Shown piece after piece: positions 28,341 through 38,201 of a stretch of DNA of 64,000 nt. The position numbers and the translations under genes are program-made. The first letter of the stretch is position 1; every line of letters starts with the position of its first letter. This DNA comes from Pseudomonas guariconensis. Lineage in GTDB: Bacteria > Pseudomonadota > Gammaproteobacteria > Pseudomonadales > Pseudomonadaceae. The notes under the pieces are model-generated. The model searched no databases. It worked only from the letters and a program-made list of their open reading frames with translations, and was not told where the DNA came from. The DNA is taken from positions 186,001-250,000 of the forward strand of contig NZ_FMYX01000001.1 in the NCBI RefSeq assembly GCF_900102675.1, read 5' to 3'.

Positions 28341-29995
28341 AGAAACTACTGCCTCTGGCTTTGTTGCTGCACTCCGGCCTGCTGTTGGCTTCGCCTGCGC
28401 TCGGCGCGGGCCAGCGTCAGCCGCTCAACCTGCATGCGATAGGCATGTTCATGGTGTTCGTGCTGTTCACCCTGTGCATCACCTGGTGGGCAGCGCGGCG
28501 CACCCGCTCGACGGCGGACTTCTACAGTGCCGGTGGCGGCATCCTGGGCTGGCAGAATGGCCTGGCGCTGGCCGGTGACTACATGTCCGCCTCGACGCTG
28601 TTGGGGATCACCGCGCTCATCTACACCTCCGGCATGGACGGCTACATCTACCTCATTGCCTTCTTCGCGGGCTGGCCGGTGTTGCTGCTGTTGATGACCG
28701 AGCGGCTGCGCAACCTGGGCCGCTTCACCTTCGCTGACATCACTTCGTACCGCCTCGACCAGGGCAAGGTGCGCACCATGGCCGCCATCGGTTCGCTGAC
28801 CGTGGTGTGTTTCTACCTGGTGGCGCAGATGGTCGGGGCCGGGCAGTTGATCAGGCTGCTGTTCGGCCTGGACTATCACATCGCCTTGGTGATCGTCGGT
28901 GCGCTGATGATGCTGTATGTGACCTTCGGCGGCATGGTGGCGACCACCTGGGTGCAGATCATCAAGGCATTCCTGCTGCTGGTGGGCGGCTCCGTGGTGC
29001 TGTTCCTGGCGATGCGCGAATTCGACTTTAGCTATGACACCCTGGTCAGCAAGGCCATGCACACCCATGCCCTGGGCGAGCGCCTGCTGGCGCCCGGCAG
29101 CCTGCTGGCTGACCCATTGACAGCGCTGTCGCTGAGCCTGGGGCTGGTGTTCGGCACCGCCGGGCTGCCGCATATCCTGATGCGCTTCTTCACCGTCAGC
29201 GATGCCCGGGAGGCACGCAAGTCGGTGCTCTATGCCACCGGGTTCATCGGCTACTTCTTCAATGTCATTTTCCTGCTGGGCCTGGCGTCGATCGTGATCG
29301 TCAGCCAGCAGCCGCAGTTCTTCGAAGGCGGGCAGGTGGGTGGCAAGCTGGTGGGCGGGGGCAACATGGTGGTCATGCACCTGGCCCAGGCTGTAGGCGG
29401 CAACCTGCTGCTGGGCTTTTTGTCTGCCGTGACCTTCGCCACCATCCTGGCCGTGGTGTCAGGCCTGGCCCTGGCCGGGGCGTCCGCCATCGCCCATGAC
29501 CTGTATGCGCGGGTGATCATGAAAGGCGCGGCCAGCGAGGCCCAGGAGCTGCGGGTGACCAAGCTGGCGACCCTGGGCCTTGGCCTGGTGGCGATAGCCC
29601 TGGGCATCGTGTTCGAAAACATCAACGTGGCCTTCATGGTCGCGCTGGCCTTTGGCATCGCCGCTTCGGCCAACTTCCCGGTGCTGTTCCTGTCGATGTT
29701 CTGGTCGGGGTTGACCACGCGCGGCGCGTTGGCCGGTGGCTACGTGGGGTTGGTCAGCGCCATGGGCTTCGTGGTGTTTTCCAAGCTCGTGTGGGTGGAT
29801 GTGTTGCACTTTGCCGAGCCGCTGTTCCCTTATACCCAGCCTGCGCTGTTCTCCATGCCGCTGGCGTTTGCGGTGGCGTATGGCGTTTCCCGGCTAGACC
29901 GGACTGCGCGAGCCAAGGCAGAAAGGGCGGCGTTCGCCGACCAGTTCGTAAGGGGCCAGACCGGCCTTGGTGCCAGCGGTGCGGTCGATCATTGA
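28337..29995 (+). CDS. lvaG: LvaG, sodium:solute symporter of the ActP type
   Basis: 552 residues, N-terminal signal sequence (MKKLLPLALLLHSGLLLASP) followed by about 13 transmembrane helices. SSS-family features include TADFYSAGGGILGWQNGLALAG and GTAGLPHILMRFFTV, both close to acetate permease ActP. Position at the end of the lva operon implies import of levulinate or related short-chain acids. ATG 28337 overlaps lvaF; the much longer open frame starting at 27818 is a shadow fusion. Confidence 0.9.
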   Translation: MKKLLPLALLLHSGLLLASPALGAGQRQPLNLHAIGMFMVFVLFTLCITWWAARRTRSTADFYSAGGGILGWQNGLALAGDYMSASTLLGITALIYTSGMDGYIYLIAFFAGWPVLLLLMTERLRNLGRFTFADITSYRLDQGKVRTMAAIGSLTVVCFYLVAQMVGAGQLIRLLFGLDYHIALVIVGALMMLYVTFGGMVATTWVQIIKAFLLLVGGSVVLFLAMREFDFSYDTLVSKAMHTHALGERLLAPGSLLADPLTALSLSLGLVFGTAGLPHILMRFFTVSDAREARKSVLYATGFIGYFFNVIFLLGLASIVIVSQQPQFFEGGQVGGKLVGGGNMVVMHLAQAVGGNLLLGFLSAVTFATILAVVSGLALAGASAIAHDLYARVIMKGAASEAQELRVTKLATLGLGLVAIALGIVFENINVAFMVALAFGIAASANFPVLFLSMFWSGLTTRGALAGGYVGLVSAMGFVVFSKLVWVDVLHFAEPLFPYTQPALFSMPLAFAVAYGVSRLDRTARAKAERAAFADQFVRGQTGLGASGAVDH

Positions 29996-30003
29996 TTACC
30001 TGC

Positions 30004-30031
30004 GGCCGCTGGCGGATGCGTGCCAGCGGCC
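30004..30031. terminator. Stem-loop after lvaG
   Basis: Perfect 10-bp inverted repeat GGCCGCTGGC / GCCAGCGGCC with an 8-nt loop, extended by ACCT...AGGT. It lies just after the lvaG stop and between convergent genes. There is no U-tract on either side, so it may be a 3' stabilising hairpin or a weak bidirectional terminator. Confidence 0.6.
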
Positions 30032-30044
30032 AGGTGAAACCTCG

Positions 30045-30197
30045 TTAATACCCCCTGAAAATCTCGCCGATGCTGGTGATCGGATGCCCCATGCGCTGCG
30101 CCGCCGCTCGGTTGACGAGAGAAGGCCTGGGGGCAAGCAGGGCACTCAGGAAAACGGCCAGCGTCAACACGGCCAGTAGAAAACCAAATCGGCGCAT
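30045..30197 (-). CDS. Predicted 50-residue membrane-anchored peptide
   Basis: ATG at 30197 has a strong GGAGGATCAT ribosome site and encodes 50 residues ending at TAA 30045. The N-terminus RRFGFLLAVLTLAVFLSALL is a single transmembrane helix or uncleaved signal; the rest is short and basic (RPSLVNRAAAQRMGHPITSI). It lies 66 bp after the imine-reductase-like gene on the same strand and may be the last gene of that operon. I know no homologue; the good ribosome site and hydrophobic start are the only support. Confidence 0.55.
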   Translation of the reverse strand: MRRFGFLLAVLTLAVFLSALLAPRPSLVNRAAAQRMGHPITSIGEIFRGY

Positions 30198-30263
30198 ATG
30201 ATCCTCCAGCGATTTTTATTGTTGTTGTCTTTAGGTTCGATCCGAAAGGCCAGTATCACGCGG

Positions 30264-31172
30264 TTAGTGCCCGGGCGCTTTGTCGTGGGCGAATGACAGG
30301 GTGATGGCTGCAATGTCCTGGTTGCCATAGCCCATTGATGCCGCGCGCTGCGCGACTTGGCATACCGCGTCGAACACTGGCGTCCAGGCCCCTTGTGCAT
30401 GCAGGGATTGGGCAATGTGCGCGAAGGCATCTACATGTACATCGAGCCTCGCCTGGTCGCCTGCGAAATCCTGCGCTTCGAGCCGGCGTGCCGCTTCCTC
30501 GAGTGCGTCGGCGACGAAAAAGCGTGACGTGTCGAGCAGGAGCTTGGCTGTCTTCGAAACCGACAGGCCAAACCGTTCGCTCGCACCCACGGCCTCGAAG
30601 AACGCAACCATCGCGGCAAACGCATGGGCGTGGAGCACGCTCGCGAAGGCCAATGCTTCGCCCCAGGGAAGGAACACCGTATGGCCGGCGAGCCCTTCAA
30701 GCAGCGACCGGTGCTGCTCGAAGGCCTCACGATCGCCGGTATGAATACTGTGGCTTTCGCGATGGCCGACGTTGCGCGGGTAGGCCACGATCATCCCTTT
30801 GACGTAATGGCCGCCCGCCCGATTGACGAGGCCCTGAAGCGCCGGTCCCTCGTCCTGGGCGTTGGTGGTGTAATCGACGATCGTACGGTTGGCCAGTGCA
30901 TGCATCACACCTGGCATCCCGAGCACCTCGTGGGTCGCGTGGTTGTCCAGGAGCACGAAGATCGTGGCCGGGCTTGCAACCAGCGCGGTTTCAACGCTGT
31001 CGCACAGGTGAGCGCCAGCGGCGACGAGCGACGCAGCCTTGCCGGGTGATCGATTCCAGATCGCCACGCGTTTGCCTTGCTTGAGCAACGCGTGTGCCAT
31101 GAGCGTTCCCATCGCACCGAGCCCGACCACGGACACATCAAACTCGAAACTTTCATCATTTTGTTCGCGCAC
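30264..31172 (-). CDS. Imine-reductase-like NAD(P)-dependent oxidoreductase
   Basis: 302 residues from GTG 31172 (AGAGG eight bases upstream; TTG 31178 is the longer option). Rossmann motif VSVVGLGAMGTLMAHALL at the N-terminus, then IWNRSPGKA, as in the 6-phosphogluconate/3-hydroxyisobutyrate dehydrogenase superfamily; the C-terminal helical domain (GHYVKGMIVAYPRNVGHRES) lacks the catalytic Lys region of HIBADH and looks like the imine reductase branch. Reduction of a C=N or a small carbonyl is plausible in an amine-catabolic operon. Substrate unknown. Confidence 0.75.
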   Translation of the reverse strand: MREQNDESFEFDVSVVGLGAMGTLMAHALLKQGKRVAIWNRSPGKAASLVAAGAHLCDSVETALVASPATIFVLLDNHATHEVLGMPGVMHALANRTIVDYTTNAQDEGPALQGLVNRAGGHYVKGMIVAYPRNVGHRESHSIHTGDREAFEQHRSLLEGLAGHTVFLPWGEALAFASVLHAHAFAAMVAFFEAVGASERFGLSVSKTAKLLLDTSRFFVADALEEAARRLEAQDFAGDQARLDVHVDAFAHIAQSLHAQGAWTPVFDAVCQVAQRAASMGYGNQDIAAITLSFAHDKAPGH

Positions 31173-31226
31173 GTTCAAAGCCTCTTGATTGTTGTTTTAT
31201 GTGATGCCCCACGGGAGAGCCTTTGC

Positions 31227-32606
31227 TCACCGCAGGTTCTGCGATCGGGCCCAGTCCGTTGCATCAGCCAACGTGCGCTCGAAGGCGCTGAAGATCGCTT
31301 CGATGTCGCCCTGCGTGGTAATCAACGGCGGGCAGAACGCGATCGTGTCGTAGAGGGCGCGAATGATCAGCCCATGCTTGTGGGCCTGTGTGAACACGTA
31401 GTCACCCAGTGCACCTGGCTGGGCGAACGGTTGGCCGGTGGCCTTGTTCGCAACCAGTTCGATCCCGCCCATCAGCCCGACGCCTCGGACGTTGCCGACC
31501 AGCGGGTGGTCTTCGAACGTGCGCAGGTGGCGCTGGAACATGGGGGCCAGGCGCTGGACATGGCCAACCAGGTCGCGCTCTTCGATGATGCGGATGTTTT
31601 CCAGCGCAACCGCGGTGGCGACGGGGTGGCCCGTGCAGGTCAGGCCATGGGCGAATGCCCCCAGGCGCTGGCTCTGGCTCACCAGTACATCGTTGATGGC
31701 ATCGGACACCACCACGGCCGCCAGCGGCTGGTAGGAAGAGGTGAGCTGCTTGGAGAGCACCATGATGTCGGGCTGGATGTCGTACAGCTGAGCCCCGAAC
31801 ATCGTGCCCAGCCTGCCAAAACCGGTGACGATCTCGTCGATCACCACAAGAATGTCGTAGCGCCTGCACACTGTCTGGATCGCCGCCCAGTAGCCAGTGG
31901 GAGGAGGGATCACGCCGCCCGCTGCGATCACCGGTTCGCCGACGAAGGCGGCAATGCTTTCCGGCCCTTCGGCGAGGATGTAGCGCTCCAGTTCGTTCGC
32001 CAGGCGGGCCGAAAAGGCTTCCTGCGTTTCCCCTGGCCGGGCGAACCGGTAGAAGTTCGGGCACGTCAGATGGTGAACCGGGATGGCCGGCAGGTCGAAG
32101 TCGCGATGAATCGAGGGGATGCCGGTCAGGCTCCCGGCAGCGATGGTGGCGCCGTGATAGGCCTGCTGGCGAGAGATGAATTTCTTCTTGTGCGGTTTGC
32201 CCAGCGCGTTGTTCACGTACCAGAGCATCTTCACCACCGAGTCGTTGGCTTCGGAGCCTGAATTGGTGAAGAAAACATGGTTCAGGTCGCCCGGCGCCAG
32301 CTCGGCCAGCTTGGCGGCGAGCGCCGCCGCCGGGGCGTTGGTCTTGTGGCTGAAGCTGTGGTAGTAGGGCAGTTGCCTGAACTGCTCGACGGCGGCGTCG
32401 ACCAGGCGCTTTTCACTGAAGCCCAAGGCAACGCTCCACAGGCCCGACATCGCCTCGATGTAGGCGTTGCCTTGCTCATCGAAGACCCGCACGCCGTCGC
32501 CGCCGGCGATCACGAGGGGGCCGATTTCCTGGTGCTGCGCCAGGTTGGTGTTGGGGTGTATGAATGAAGCCAAGTCATTCTGGATGGTTGAAGTGACGTT
32601 GCTCAT
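31227..32606 (-). CDS. Class-III (omega) aminotransferase
   Basis: 459 residues from ATG 32606 with AGGAAA upstream; the frame opens to 32687. PLP-dependent fold type I: GSEANDSVVKMLWYVNN (about 118-134), AYHGATIAAGSLTG, acidic VVIDEIVTGFGRLG and the Schiff-base Lys in MVLSKQLTSSYQPLAAV. Family members (putrescine- or beta-alanine:pyruvate type) transfer the terminal amino group of an amine or omega-amino acid. Sits in an operon with a diaminobutyrate-type aminotransferase, an aldehyde dehydrogenase and a permease. Exact amine unknown. Confidence 0.88.
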   Translation of the reverse strand: MSNVTSTIQNDLASFIHPNTNLAQHQEIGPLVIAGGDGVRVFDEQGNAYIEAMSGLWSVALGFSEKRLVDAAVEQFRQLPYYHSFSHKTNAPAAALAAKLAELAPGDLNHVFFTNSGSEANDSVVKMLWYVNNALGKPHKKKFISRQQAYHGATIAAGSLTGIPSIHRDFDLPAIPVHHLTCPNFYRFARPGETQEAFSARLANELERYILAEGPESIAAFVGEPVIAAGGVIPPPTGYWAAIQTVCRRYDILVVIDEIVTGFGRLGTMFGAQLYDIQPDIMVLSKQLTSSYQPLAAVVVSDAINDVLVSQSQRLGAFAHGLTCTGHPVATAVALENIRIIEERDLVGHVQRLAPMFQRHLRTFEDHPLVGNVRGVGLMGGIELVANKATGQPFAQPGALGDYVFTQAHKHGLIIRALYDTIAFCPPLITTQGDIEAIFSAFERTLADATDWARSQNLR

Positions 32607-32702
32607 TGGTGTGATTTCCTGCCACGGACGGGTTGTCGACTGCACGCGATGAGCCTGCATGCGGCGCTGTATCGATACAGGCCGCACCGCAGGCCCGTGC
32701 AG

Positions 32703-33956
32703 TTACTGGCTAAACGCTGCCGCGACCGATTCGCCGAAGGCTTTCAGGCCTTCTTCGAGCTGGTCGGTCGGGGTGTTCACCGGTGGCATCAGCTTGATGA
32801 TTTCGCCGTTCGGGCCGCAGCGGTCGACCAGCACACCCGCCTGCAGCACACGCTGCTGGGCATCCTTGGCGAATGCGACGTTGCCGCGACCGAAGTCGAT
32901 GCCGGCGATCATGCCGCGACAGCGCGCGGAGGCGACGCCAGGAGTTTCCGCGAAACCGGCGACCGCGCGCTCCATGGCCGCGCAGTTGGTGGCCAGCAAC
33001 TTCAGGAACGACTCATCGCGCCAATAGCCGAGCGCGATCTGGGCCGTCAAGAAGGCCAGTTGATTGCCGCGGAAGGTGCCGATGTGATCGCCCGGTTGCC
33101 ACACATCCAGCCCGGCGCGAATCAACACGATCGCCATCGGCAGGCCGAAGCCGCCGATCGATTTGGCGCAGGTGATCAGGTCTGGCACCACCCCGGAGCG
33201 CTCGAAGCCGAAGAAGTCGCCGGTGCGCCCGCAGCCGGCCTGGATTTCGTCGCAGATGAGCAACACGCCGTGATCGCTGGTCCACTTGCGCAAGCGTTGC
33301 AGCCATTCGTTGGAAGCCGGGTAGACGCCGGCCTGGATCTGCACGGACTCGACGATCACCGCCGCCGGTAGCTCCGAGCCGCTGCCCTGGTCGTTGGCCA
33401 GGCGCTCGAGGAAGCCAATGCTGTCGAATTCGCCGTAGGGGCTGTCTTCGTACGGCACGAACACCACATCGGTGGAAAGCCCAGGGCCACGGCGAGTGCG
33501 GTTGCCGGTGACGGCCAAGGCGCCGGCGGTCATGCCGTGGTAAGCCCCATAGAACGAGACGACCTTGGTACGCCCCGTCGCCTTGCGCGCCAGCTTCAAC
33601 GCCGCCTCGACAGCGTCGGCACCGGTCGGGCCGGTGAACTGCACCTTGTAGTCCCAGCCGCGTGGCTTGAACAGGTCGCGCTCGATCGCTTCGAGAAACT
33701 GGCGCTTGGTGGTGGTGTGCAGGTCGAGGGCGTGGGTCACGCCGTTGGACGACAGATACGCGATCAAGGCATCGCGCATGCGCGGGTCGTTGTGGCCATA
33801 GTTCAGGGCGCCGGCGCCAGCGAAGAAGTCCAGGTACTCGCGGCCGTCTTCACCTCGGATCTTGCTGCCTTGGGCGGTATCGAACACCAGCGGCAAGTCA
33901 CGGCAGTACATCCGCACGTTGGACTCGAGCCTTTCGAATGTCTCGATGTTGTTCAT
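32703..33956 (-). CDS. Diaminobutyrate-2-oxoglutarate-type aminotransferase (EctB-like)
   Basis: 417 residues, close in layout to EctB: LDFFAGAGALNYGHNDPRMR (about 42-61), FTGPTGADAVEAALKLARK, YGAYHGMTAGALAVTGN, LLICDEIQAGCGRTG and catalytic Lys in TCAKSIGGFGLPMA. EctB makes L-2,4-diaminobutyrate from aspartate semialdehyde, or the reverse. No ectA or ectC is nearby, so ectoine synthesis is not indicated; use on a diamine or diaminobutyrate in catabolism is more likely here. AGAGGT ribosome site at ATG 33956. Confidence 0.85.
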   Translation of the reverse strand: MNNIETFERLESNVRMYCRDLPLVFDTAQGSKIRGEDGREYLDFFAGAGALNYGHNDPRMRDALIAYLSSNGVTHALDLHTTTKRQFLEAIERDLFKPRGWDYKVQFTGPTGADAVEAALKLARKATGRTKVVSFYGAYHGMTAGALAVTGNRTRRGPGLSTDVVFVPYEDSPYGEFDSIGFLERLANDQGSGSELPAAVIVESVQIQAGVYPASNEWLQRLRKWTSDHGVLLICDEIQAGCGRTGDFFGFERSGVVPDLITCAKSIGGFGLPMAIVLIRAGLDVWQPGDHIGTFRGNQLAFLTAQIALGYWRDESFLKLLATNCAAMERAVAGFAETPGVASARCRGMIAGIDFGRGNVAFAKDAQQRVLQAGVLVDRCGPNGEIIKLMPPVNTPTDQLEEGLKAFGESVAAAFSQ

Positions 33957-34001
33957 GCAAACCTCTTGAAAAATGATCTGGGCTATCTGGGTCGTGGGCG
34001 G

Positions 34002-35426
34002 TCAGTGCTTGAACATCACGTGGCGAACCACGGTGTAGTCTTCCAACCCGTACATCGACAGGTCCTTGCCGTAGCCGGACAGCTTCACGCCACCATGGGG
34101 CATTTCGCTCACCAGCATGAAGTGGGTGTTGACCCAGGTGCAGCCGTATTGCAGGCGAGCGGCCAGGCGATGGGCGCGACCCACATCGGCGGTCCATACC
34201 GACGAGGCCAGGCCGTAGTCCGATTCATTGGCCCATGCCAGTGCCTGGGCTTCGTCTTCGAATGGCGAAACCGTCACCACCGGGCCGAAGATTTCACGGC
34301 ACACCACCTCGTCCTCCTGCGTAGCGCCGGCCAGGACCGTCGGCTCGAAGAAGAAGCCGCCGCCCGCAGCGCGCTTGCCGCCGGTGACCACCTCAATGTG
34401 AGGCAGTTCCTTGGCACGGTTCACGAAGCCCTCGACACGCTCCAGGTGCTCTTGGGTGATCAGCGGGCCCATCTCGGTCGCCGGGTCATCCTGAAGCCCG
34501 CACTTGATGCTGGACACGGCTTCGCCGAGCTTGCGCACGAACTCCGGGTACACCGCCTTCTGCACATAGAGGCGGCATGCGGCGGTGCAGTCCTGGCCGG
34601 CGTTGTAGAAGCCGAAGGCGCGGATGCCTTCGACGGCGGCGTCGATGTCGGCATCGTCGAAGATCAACACCGGTGCCTTGCCACCGAGCTCCATGTGCAT
34701 GCGTTTGACGCTGTCGGCGGTGCCTTCGATGATACGGCTGCCGGTGCGCACGGAGCCGGTCAGCGACACCATGCGTACCTGGGGGTGGCTGGTCAGCGGC
34801 TCACCCACCGAGGCGCCGCGACCGTGCACGATGTTGACCACACCGGCGGGGAAGATGTCGGCGAGCAACTCGCCCAGTTTCAAGGTGCTCATCGGCGTGT
34901 GTTCCGACGGCTTGAGCACGACGGTGTTGCCGCCGGCCAAGGCTGGGCCCAGTTTCCAGGCTGCCATCAGCAGGGGGTAGTTCCACGGCGCGATGGAGGC
35001 GACCACGCCCACCGGGTCGCGGCGGATCATCGAGGTGTGGCCCGGGATGTACTCGCCCGCCGCCGAGCCCTGCAGGCAGCGCACGGCACCGGCAAAGAAG
35101 CGGAACACGTCGGATACGGCAGGCAGTTCATCCTGCAACACGGCGGTGAACGGCTTGCCGCAGTTGTCTGCCTCCAGGCGGGCAAACACCGGCGCCTGGG
35201 CGTCGATGCTGTCAGCGAGCTTGAGCAGCAGTGCCGCGCGGTCCTTGGGCGGCGTTTGCGACCAGGCGTCGAAGGCCGCATCCGCGCTTTGCACCGCGGC
35301 ATGGACCTGGGCACGGCTGGCTTCGGTGGTCTGTACCAGGACGCTGCCCAGGGACGGGTTGTACACGTCGAGGTTTTCGCCTTCGCCGGCCACCAGGGCA
35401 CCGTTGATCAAGAGTTTGGTTTGCAT
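34002..35426 (-). CDS. Aminobutyraldehyde-type dehydrogenase (PatD-like)
   Basis: 474 residues from ATG 35426, the same length as E. coli PatD (YdcW); the frame opens to 35441 without a ribosome site. NAD motif [12 protein letters not shown], general base Glu in [13 protein letters not shown] (about residue 244) and nucleophile Cys in [34 protein letters not shown] is also typical. It should oxidise an omega-amino aldehyde made by one of the adjacent aminotransferases to an amino acid. Same strand and tight spacing with neighbours indicate one operon. Confidence 0.85.
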   Translation of the reverse strand: MQTKLLINGALVAGEGENLDVYNPSLGSVLVQTTEASRAQVHAAVQSADAAFDAWSQTPPKDRAALLLKLADSIDAQAPVFARLEADNCGKPFTAVLQDELPAVSDVFRFFAGAVRCLQGSAAGEYIPGHTSMIRRDPVGVVASIAPWNYPLLMAAWKLGPALAGGNTVVLKPSEHTPMSTLKLGELLADIFPAGVVNIVHGRGASVGEPLTSHPQVRMVSLTGSVRTGSRIIEGTADSVKRMHMELGGKAPVLIFDDADIDAAVEGIRAFGFYNAGQDCTAACRLYVQKAVYPEFVRKLGEAVSSIKCGLQDDPATEMGPLITQEHLERVEGFVNRAKELPHIEVVTGGKRAAGGGFFFEPTVLAGATQEDEVVCREIFGPVVTVSPFEDEAQALAWANESDYGLASSVWTADVGRAHRLAARLQYGCTWVNTHFMLVSEMPHGGVKLSGYGKDLSMYGLEDYTVVRHVMFKH

Positions 35427-35505
35427 GTCGATTCTCGCCATTGAACGGCAAGGCCATGGCCTTGCCTTGTGGTTGTCGTCAGGGCATTCGATTGGAAGGT
35501 GGCCG

Positions 35506-36837
35506 CTACGCCAGCGCGTCAGGCACTGGGTTGCGGAAGAAGCTGGTCCGGCAGGCGAGGTAAACCGCGCCCAGGGCGAGCCAGCTACAACCCATGATCA
35601 GTGCGTCTTTATCCAGGCTGGCCAGCATCCAGCCGGCCGTGACCAGGCCGATGAGTGGGAAAAGCACGCCGCGCAGCAGGCCGGCCCCGTCCTTGACGCG
35701 TGCGTCAAAGGTGAGCCGCAACGCGCAGAGGTTGACGGCGGTGAAGGCTAGAAAAGCGCCGAAATTGACCAGGGACGTCGCGGTGGCGATCGTCAGGCCA
35801 AAACCTGCGGTGCCGAAAATGCCGCAGAGCAGGATGTTGAAGACCGGGGTCTTGTAACGAGGATGCAAGGCCCCGAATAGCTTGCGTGGCAGTTGGTTGT
35901 CCCGGCCGAGGGCGTACAGCAGCCGGCCCACGCTGGCCTGGAATGACATGCCTGCGGCGAAGTGGGCGATGATGATCCCCGCCAGGACCACGACGAAGAA
36001 CAGGTCGCCGCCGATCATGCGGGCTATCTCGAAGGCAGCCCCGTCCACGAACTCGAATGTGGGGGAGGGGTGCGCCAGGTACATGAAGTACGAGGAGCCG
36101 ACGTAGACCGAGCCGCCGATCAACGCGACCAGCAGGATGGCGCGCGGCAGTGTGCGGCCCGGGTCGCGGGTTTCCTCGCTGAGCGTGGACAGCGCGTCAA
36201 AGCCCAGGAACGAGTACGCGGCGATGGCGGCGCCGGCCATGCTGGTGGCGAAGGGCACGTTCTGGTTGAAGAACGGCTTGGCCGACAACAGCCCGCCAGG
36301 GCCGTTGGCCGCGACAATGTAGTGCACGCACAGGCCGATGAACACGACGATGATGGCCAGTTGCGCGACCATCAACAGCACGTTGAAACGGTTGGCAACC
36401 TGGATGCCCAGCACGTTCAGCAGCGAGGTGGAGACGATGAACCCGATGATCCACACCCACTGCGGCACTTCTGGAAACGCCATGTTGAGGTAGCTGGCAC
36501 CGAGCAGCCAGATCAGCATGGGGATGAAGAAGTAATCGAGAAGGGCGGCCCAGCCCACCATGAAACCGAGGTTCGCGCTCAGCATCTTGCGGGTATAGGT
36601 GTAGGCTGAACCGGCCACCGGGAACACCCTGACCAGCCGGCCATAGCTCAACGCCGTGAACACCACGCCGGTCGCCGCGATCAGGTAGGCCATCGCCGTG
36701 GTGTTGCCGCTGGCCTGGGTAATCACGCCATAGGTGCCGAAGACGATCAACGGCGCCAGGAACGCCAGGCCGAACAGCAGTACGGAAAACGGACCCAGGG
36801 TGCGCTTCAGCGAAGCGCTAGGGATTGATTCGCTCAT
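35506..36837 (-). CDS. APC-family permease, PuuP-like
   Basis: 443 residues from ATG 36837; an ATG nine bases further up (36846) sits directly on the GAGGG ribosome site, so the internal start has better spacing. About 12 transmembrane helices. Segments [40 protein letters not shown] and [19 protein letters not shown] closely follow the putrescine importer PuuP. Import of a polyamine, diamine or amino acid feeding the surrounding catabolic genes is the likely job. Confidence 0.85.
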   Translation of the reverse strand: MSESIPSASLKRTLGPFSVLLFGLAFLAPLIVFGTYGVITQASGNTTAMAYLIAATGVVFTALSYGRLVRVFPVAGSAYTYTRKMLSANLGFMVGWAALLDYFFIPMLIWLLGASYLNMAFPEVPQWVWIIGFIVSTSLLNVLGIQVANRFNVLLMVAQLAIIVVFIGLCVHYIVAANGPGGLLSAKPFFNQNVPFATSMAGAAIAAYSFLGFDALSTLSEETRDPGRTLPRAILLVALIGGSVYVGSSYFMYLAHPSPTFEFVDGAAFEIARMIGGDLFFVVVLAGIIIAHFAAGMSFQASVGRLLYALGRDNQLPRKLFGALHPRYKTPVFNILLCGIFGTAGFGLTIATATSLVNFGAFLAFTAVNLCALRLTFDARVKDGAGLLRGVLFPLIGLVTAGWMLASLDKDALIMGCSWLALGAVYLACRTSFFRNPVPDALA

Positions 36838-36849
36838 GACTGACATCCC

Positions 36850-38007
36850 TCACGCTACGAAGTGGTAAGCAGTGGCGACGATTTCACGGTAGGTCTCGAC
36901 GGTCATTTCCTTGGCATTGCTGGCGTCGGAGAAGTTTTTCTTCGACTTTTCAGCGATGGTCAGGAAGTCTTCCTCGCGCACGCCCTTCACCTCGGCGAAG
37001 CGGGGGATGCCCAGATCCTTGCTCATCTGGAACAGGTAACCGACAGCGGCCTCGGCGGCCTCGGCCGGCGAGAGGTTGGGGTCGATCCCGAGCGCATAGG
37101 CGACCTGGGCGTGGCGGGTGATGTCGGCATCGCGGTTGTGACCGAACACGAAGGGCAGGAAGATCGCGTTGCCCACGCCGTGCGGTGTGTCGTACATGCC
37201 ACCGATGGCTTCGGAGATGCAGTGCACGCTGCCGACGTCGGCGTTCCCGAAGGCCATGCCGGCGATCAGACTAGCCACCAGCATCTGCTGGCGGGCGTGC
37301 AGGTTGCCAGGCTCCAGCACGGCGGGCTTGAGGTGTTGGCTGATCAGGCGGATGGCGTGCAGCGCCAGGCCGTCGCTGATCGGGTTCGCCATGCGACCGG
37401 TGTAGGCTTCGATGGCGTGGGTGAGGGCATCCATGCCGGTTGCGGCGGCAATCGACGAAGGCAGCGTGTCGAGAATATGGGCGTCGAGCAGTGCCAAAAC
37501 GGGCCCGACCCGGTAATCCTGGACGCTCATCTTGAAATGGCGGACGGTGTCGGTGATCACCGCGAAGCAGGTCACTTCACTGCCGGTGCCGGCGGTGGTC
37601 GGGATGGCGACGATAGGCGGAATGGCATGCTTAAGGGTGAAAGAACCCTCGTAGTCTTCGATCCGGCCCTCGTGGGTCAGCAGCAGGCTGATGGCCTTGG
37701 CCGCGTCCATCGCGCTGCCGCCGCCGATGGCCAGGAGGCCCTGGATACCTTTGCCGCGGTACAGCTGTGCCGCGCGGTTGATGTCTTCGCTGCGAGGGTT
37801 CGCCTTCACGTCCGCGATTTCGTCGAACGAAATGCCCGACCTTTCCAGGCTGGCGTAAACGCTGTTCAGCAGCCCGGCGGCCTTGACCCCGGCATCCGTG
37901 ACGATCAGAACGTGCTTGAGCCCCAATTCACGCAGATGCTCGCCAGTGCGCTCACGCAGGCCTGGCTCCATCACGACTTTGGTGGGGAGTAAGAACTTGA
38001 ATTCCAT
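36850..38007 (-). CDS. Iron-containing alcohol dehydrogenase
   Basis: 385 residues. Cofactor-binding GGGSAMDAAKAIS (about 96-108), PTTAGTGSEVTCFAVITD, and metal ligands expected from Asp/His in GMDALTHAIEAY and from the two His residues in SVHCISEAIGGMYDTPHGVG. Family III ADHs interconvert small alcohols or hydroxyacids with aldehydes. AGAGGT precedes ATG 38007. First gene of the minus-strand amine operon; a promoter must lie in 38008-38149. Confidence 0.9.
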   Translation of the reverse strand: MEFKFLLPTKVVMEPGLRERTGEHLRELGLKHVLIVTDAGVKAAGLLNSVYASLERSGISFDEIADVKANPRSEDINRAAQLYRGKGIQGLLAIGGGSAMDAAKAISLLLTHEGRIEDYEGSFTLKHAIPPIVAIPTTAGTGSEVTCFAVITDTVRHFKMSVQDYRVGPVLALLDAHILDTLPSSIAAATGMDALTHAIEAYTGRMANPISDGLALHAIRLISQHLKPAVLEPGNLHARQQMLVASLIAGMAFGNADVGSVHCISEAIGGMYDTPHGVGNAIFLPFVFGHNRDADITRHAQVAYALGIDPNLSPAEAAEAAVGYLFQMSKDLGIPRFAEVKGVREEDFLTIAEKSKKNFSDASNAKEMTVETYREIVATAYHFVA

Positions 38008-38149
38008 ACGTACCTCTTGCTCAGTTGTTGTCGTTGTTGAACGGGCAGTGGAGGAGCATCGCGCCAGGCCGTCGTCGCGGCTCAGGTGTGCTTGAAACTG
38101 GAATGTTGTTGTTTTGGGTTTGGGTTAAGCCTGTTGCGAGAAACCTCTG

Positions 38150-38187
38150 GTGGAATAAAAAGAGGGGCGGCCAAGCAATCCGCCCCT
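38150..38187 (-). terminator. Rho-independent terminator of the BVMO-esterase operon
   Basis: On the minus strand, AGGGGCGG and CCGCCCCT (8-bp stem, 9-nt loop; plus coordinates 38163-38187) are followed by CTTTTTATT. It lies 14 bp after the esterase stop, so it ends the two-gene transcript before the downstream dehydrogenase operon. Confidence 0.85.
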
Positions 38188-38201
38188 AAATGGAAACGGT
38201 G

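Noticed and set aside
32703..33956. Ectoine biosynthesis (ectB)
   Set aside because: No ectA, ectC or ectD nearby; the neighbours are catabolic.
33537..35444. 635-codon plus-strand ORF opposite the aminotransferase and aldehyde dehydrogenase
   Set aside because: High-GC antisense frame, rich in His/Gly/Ala/Val; both minus-strand genes carry complete catalytic motifs.
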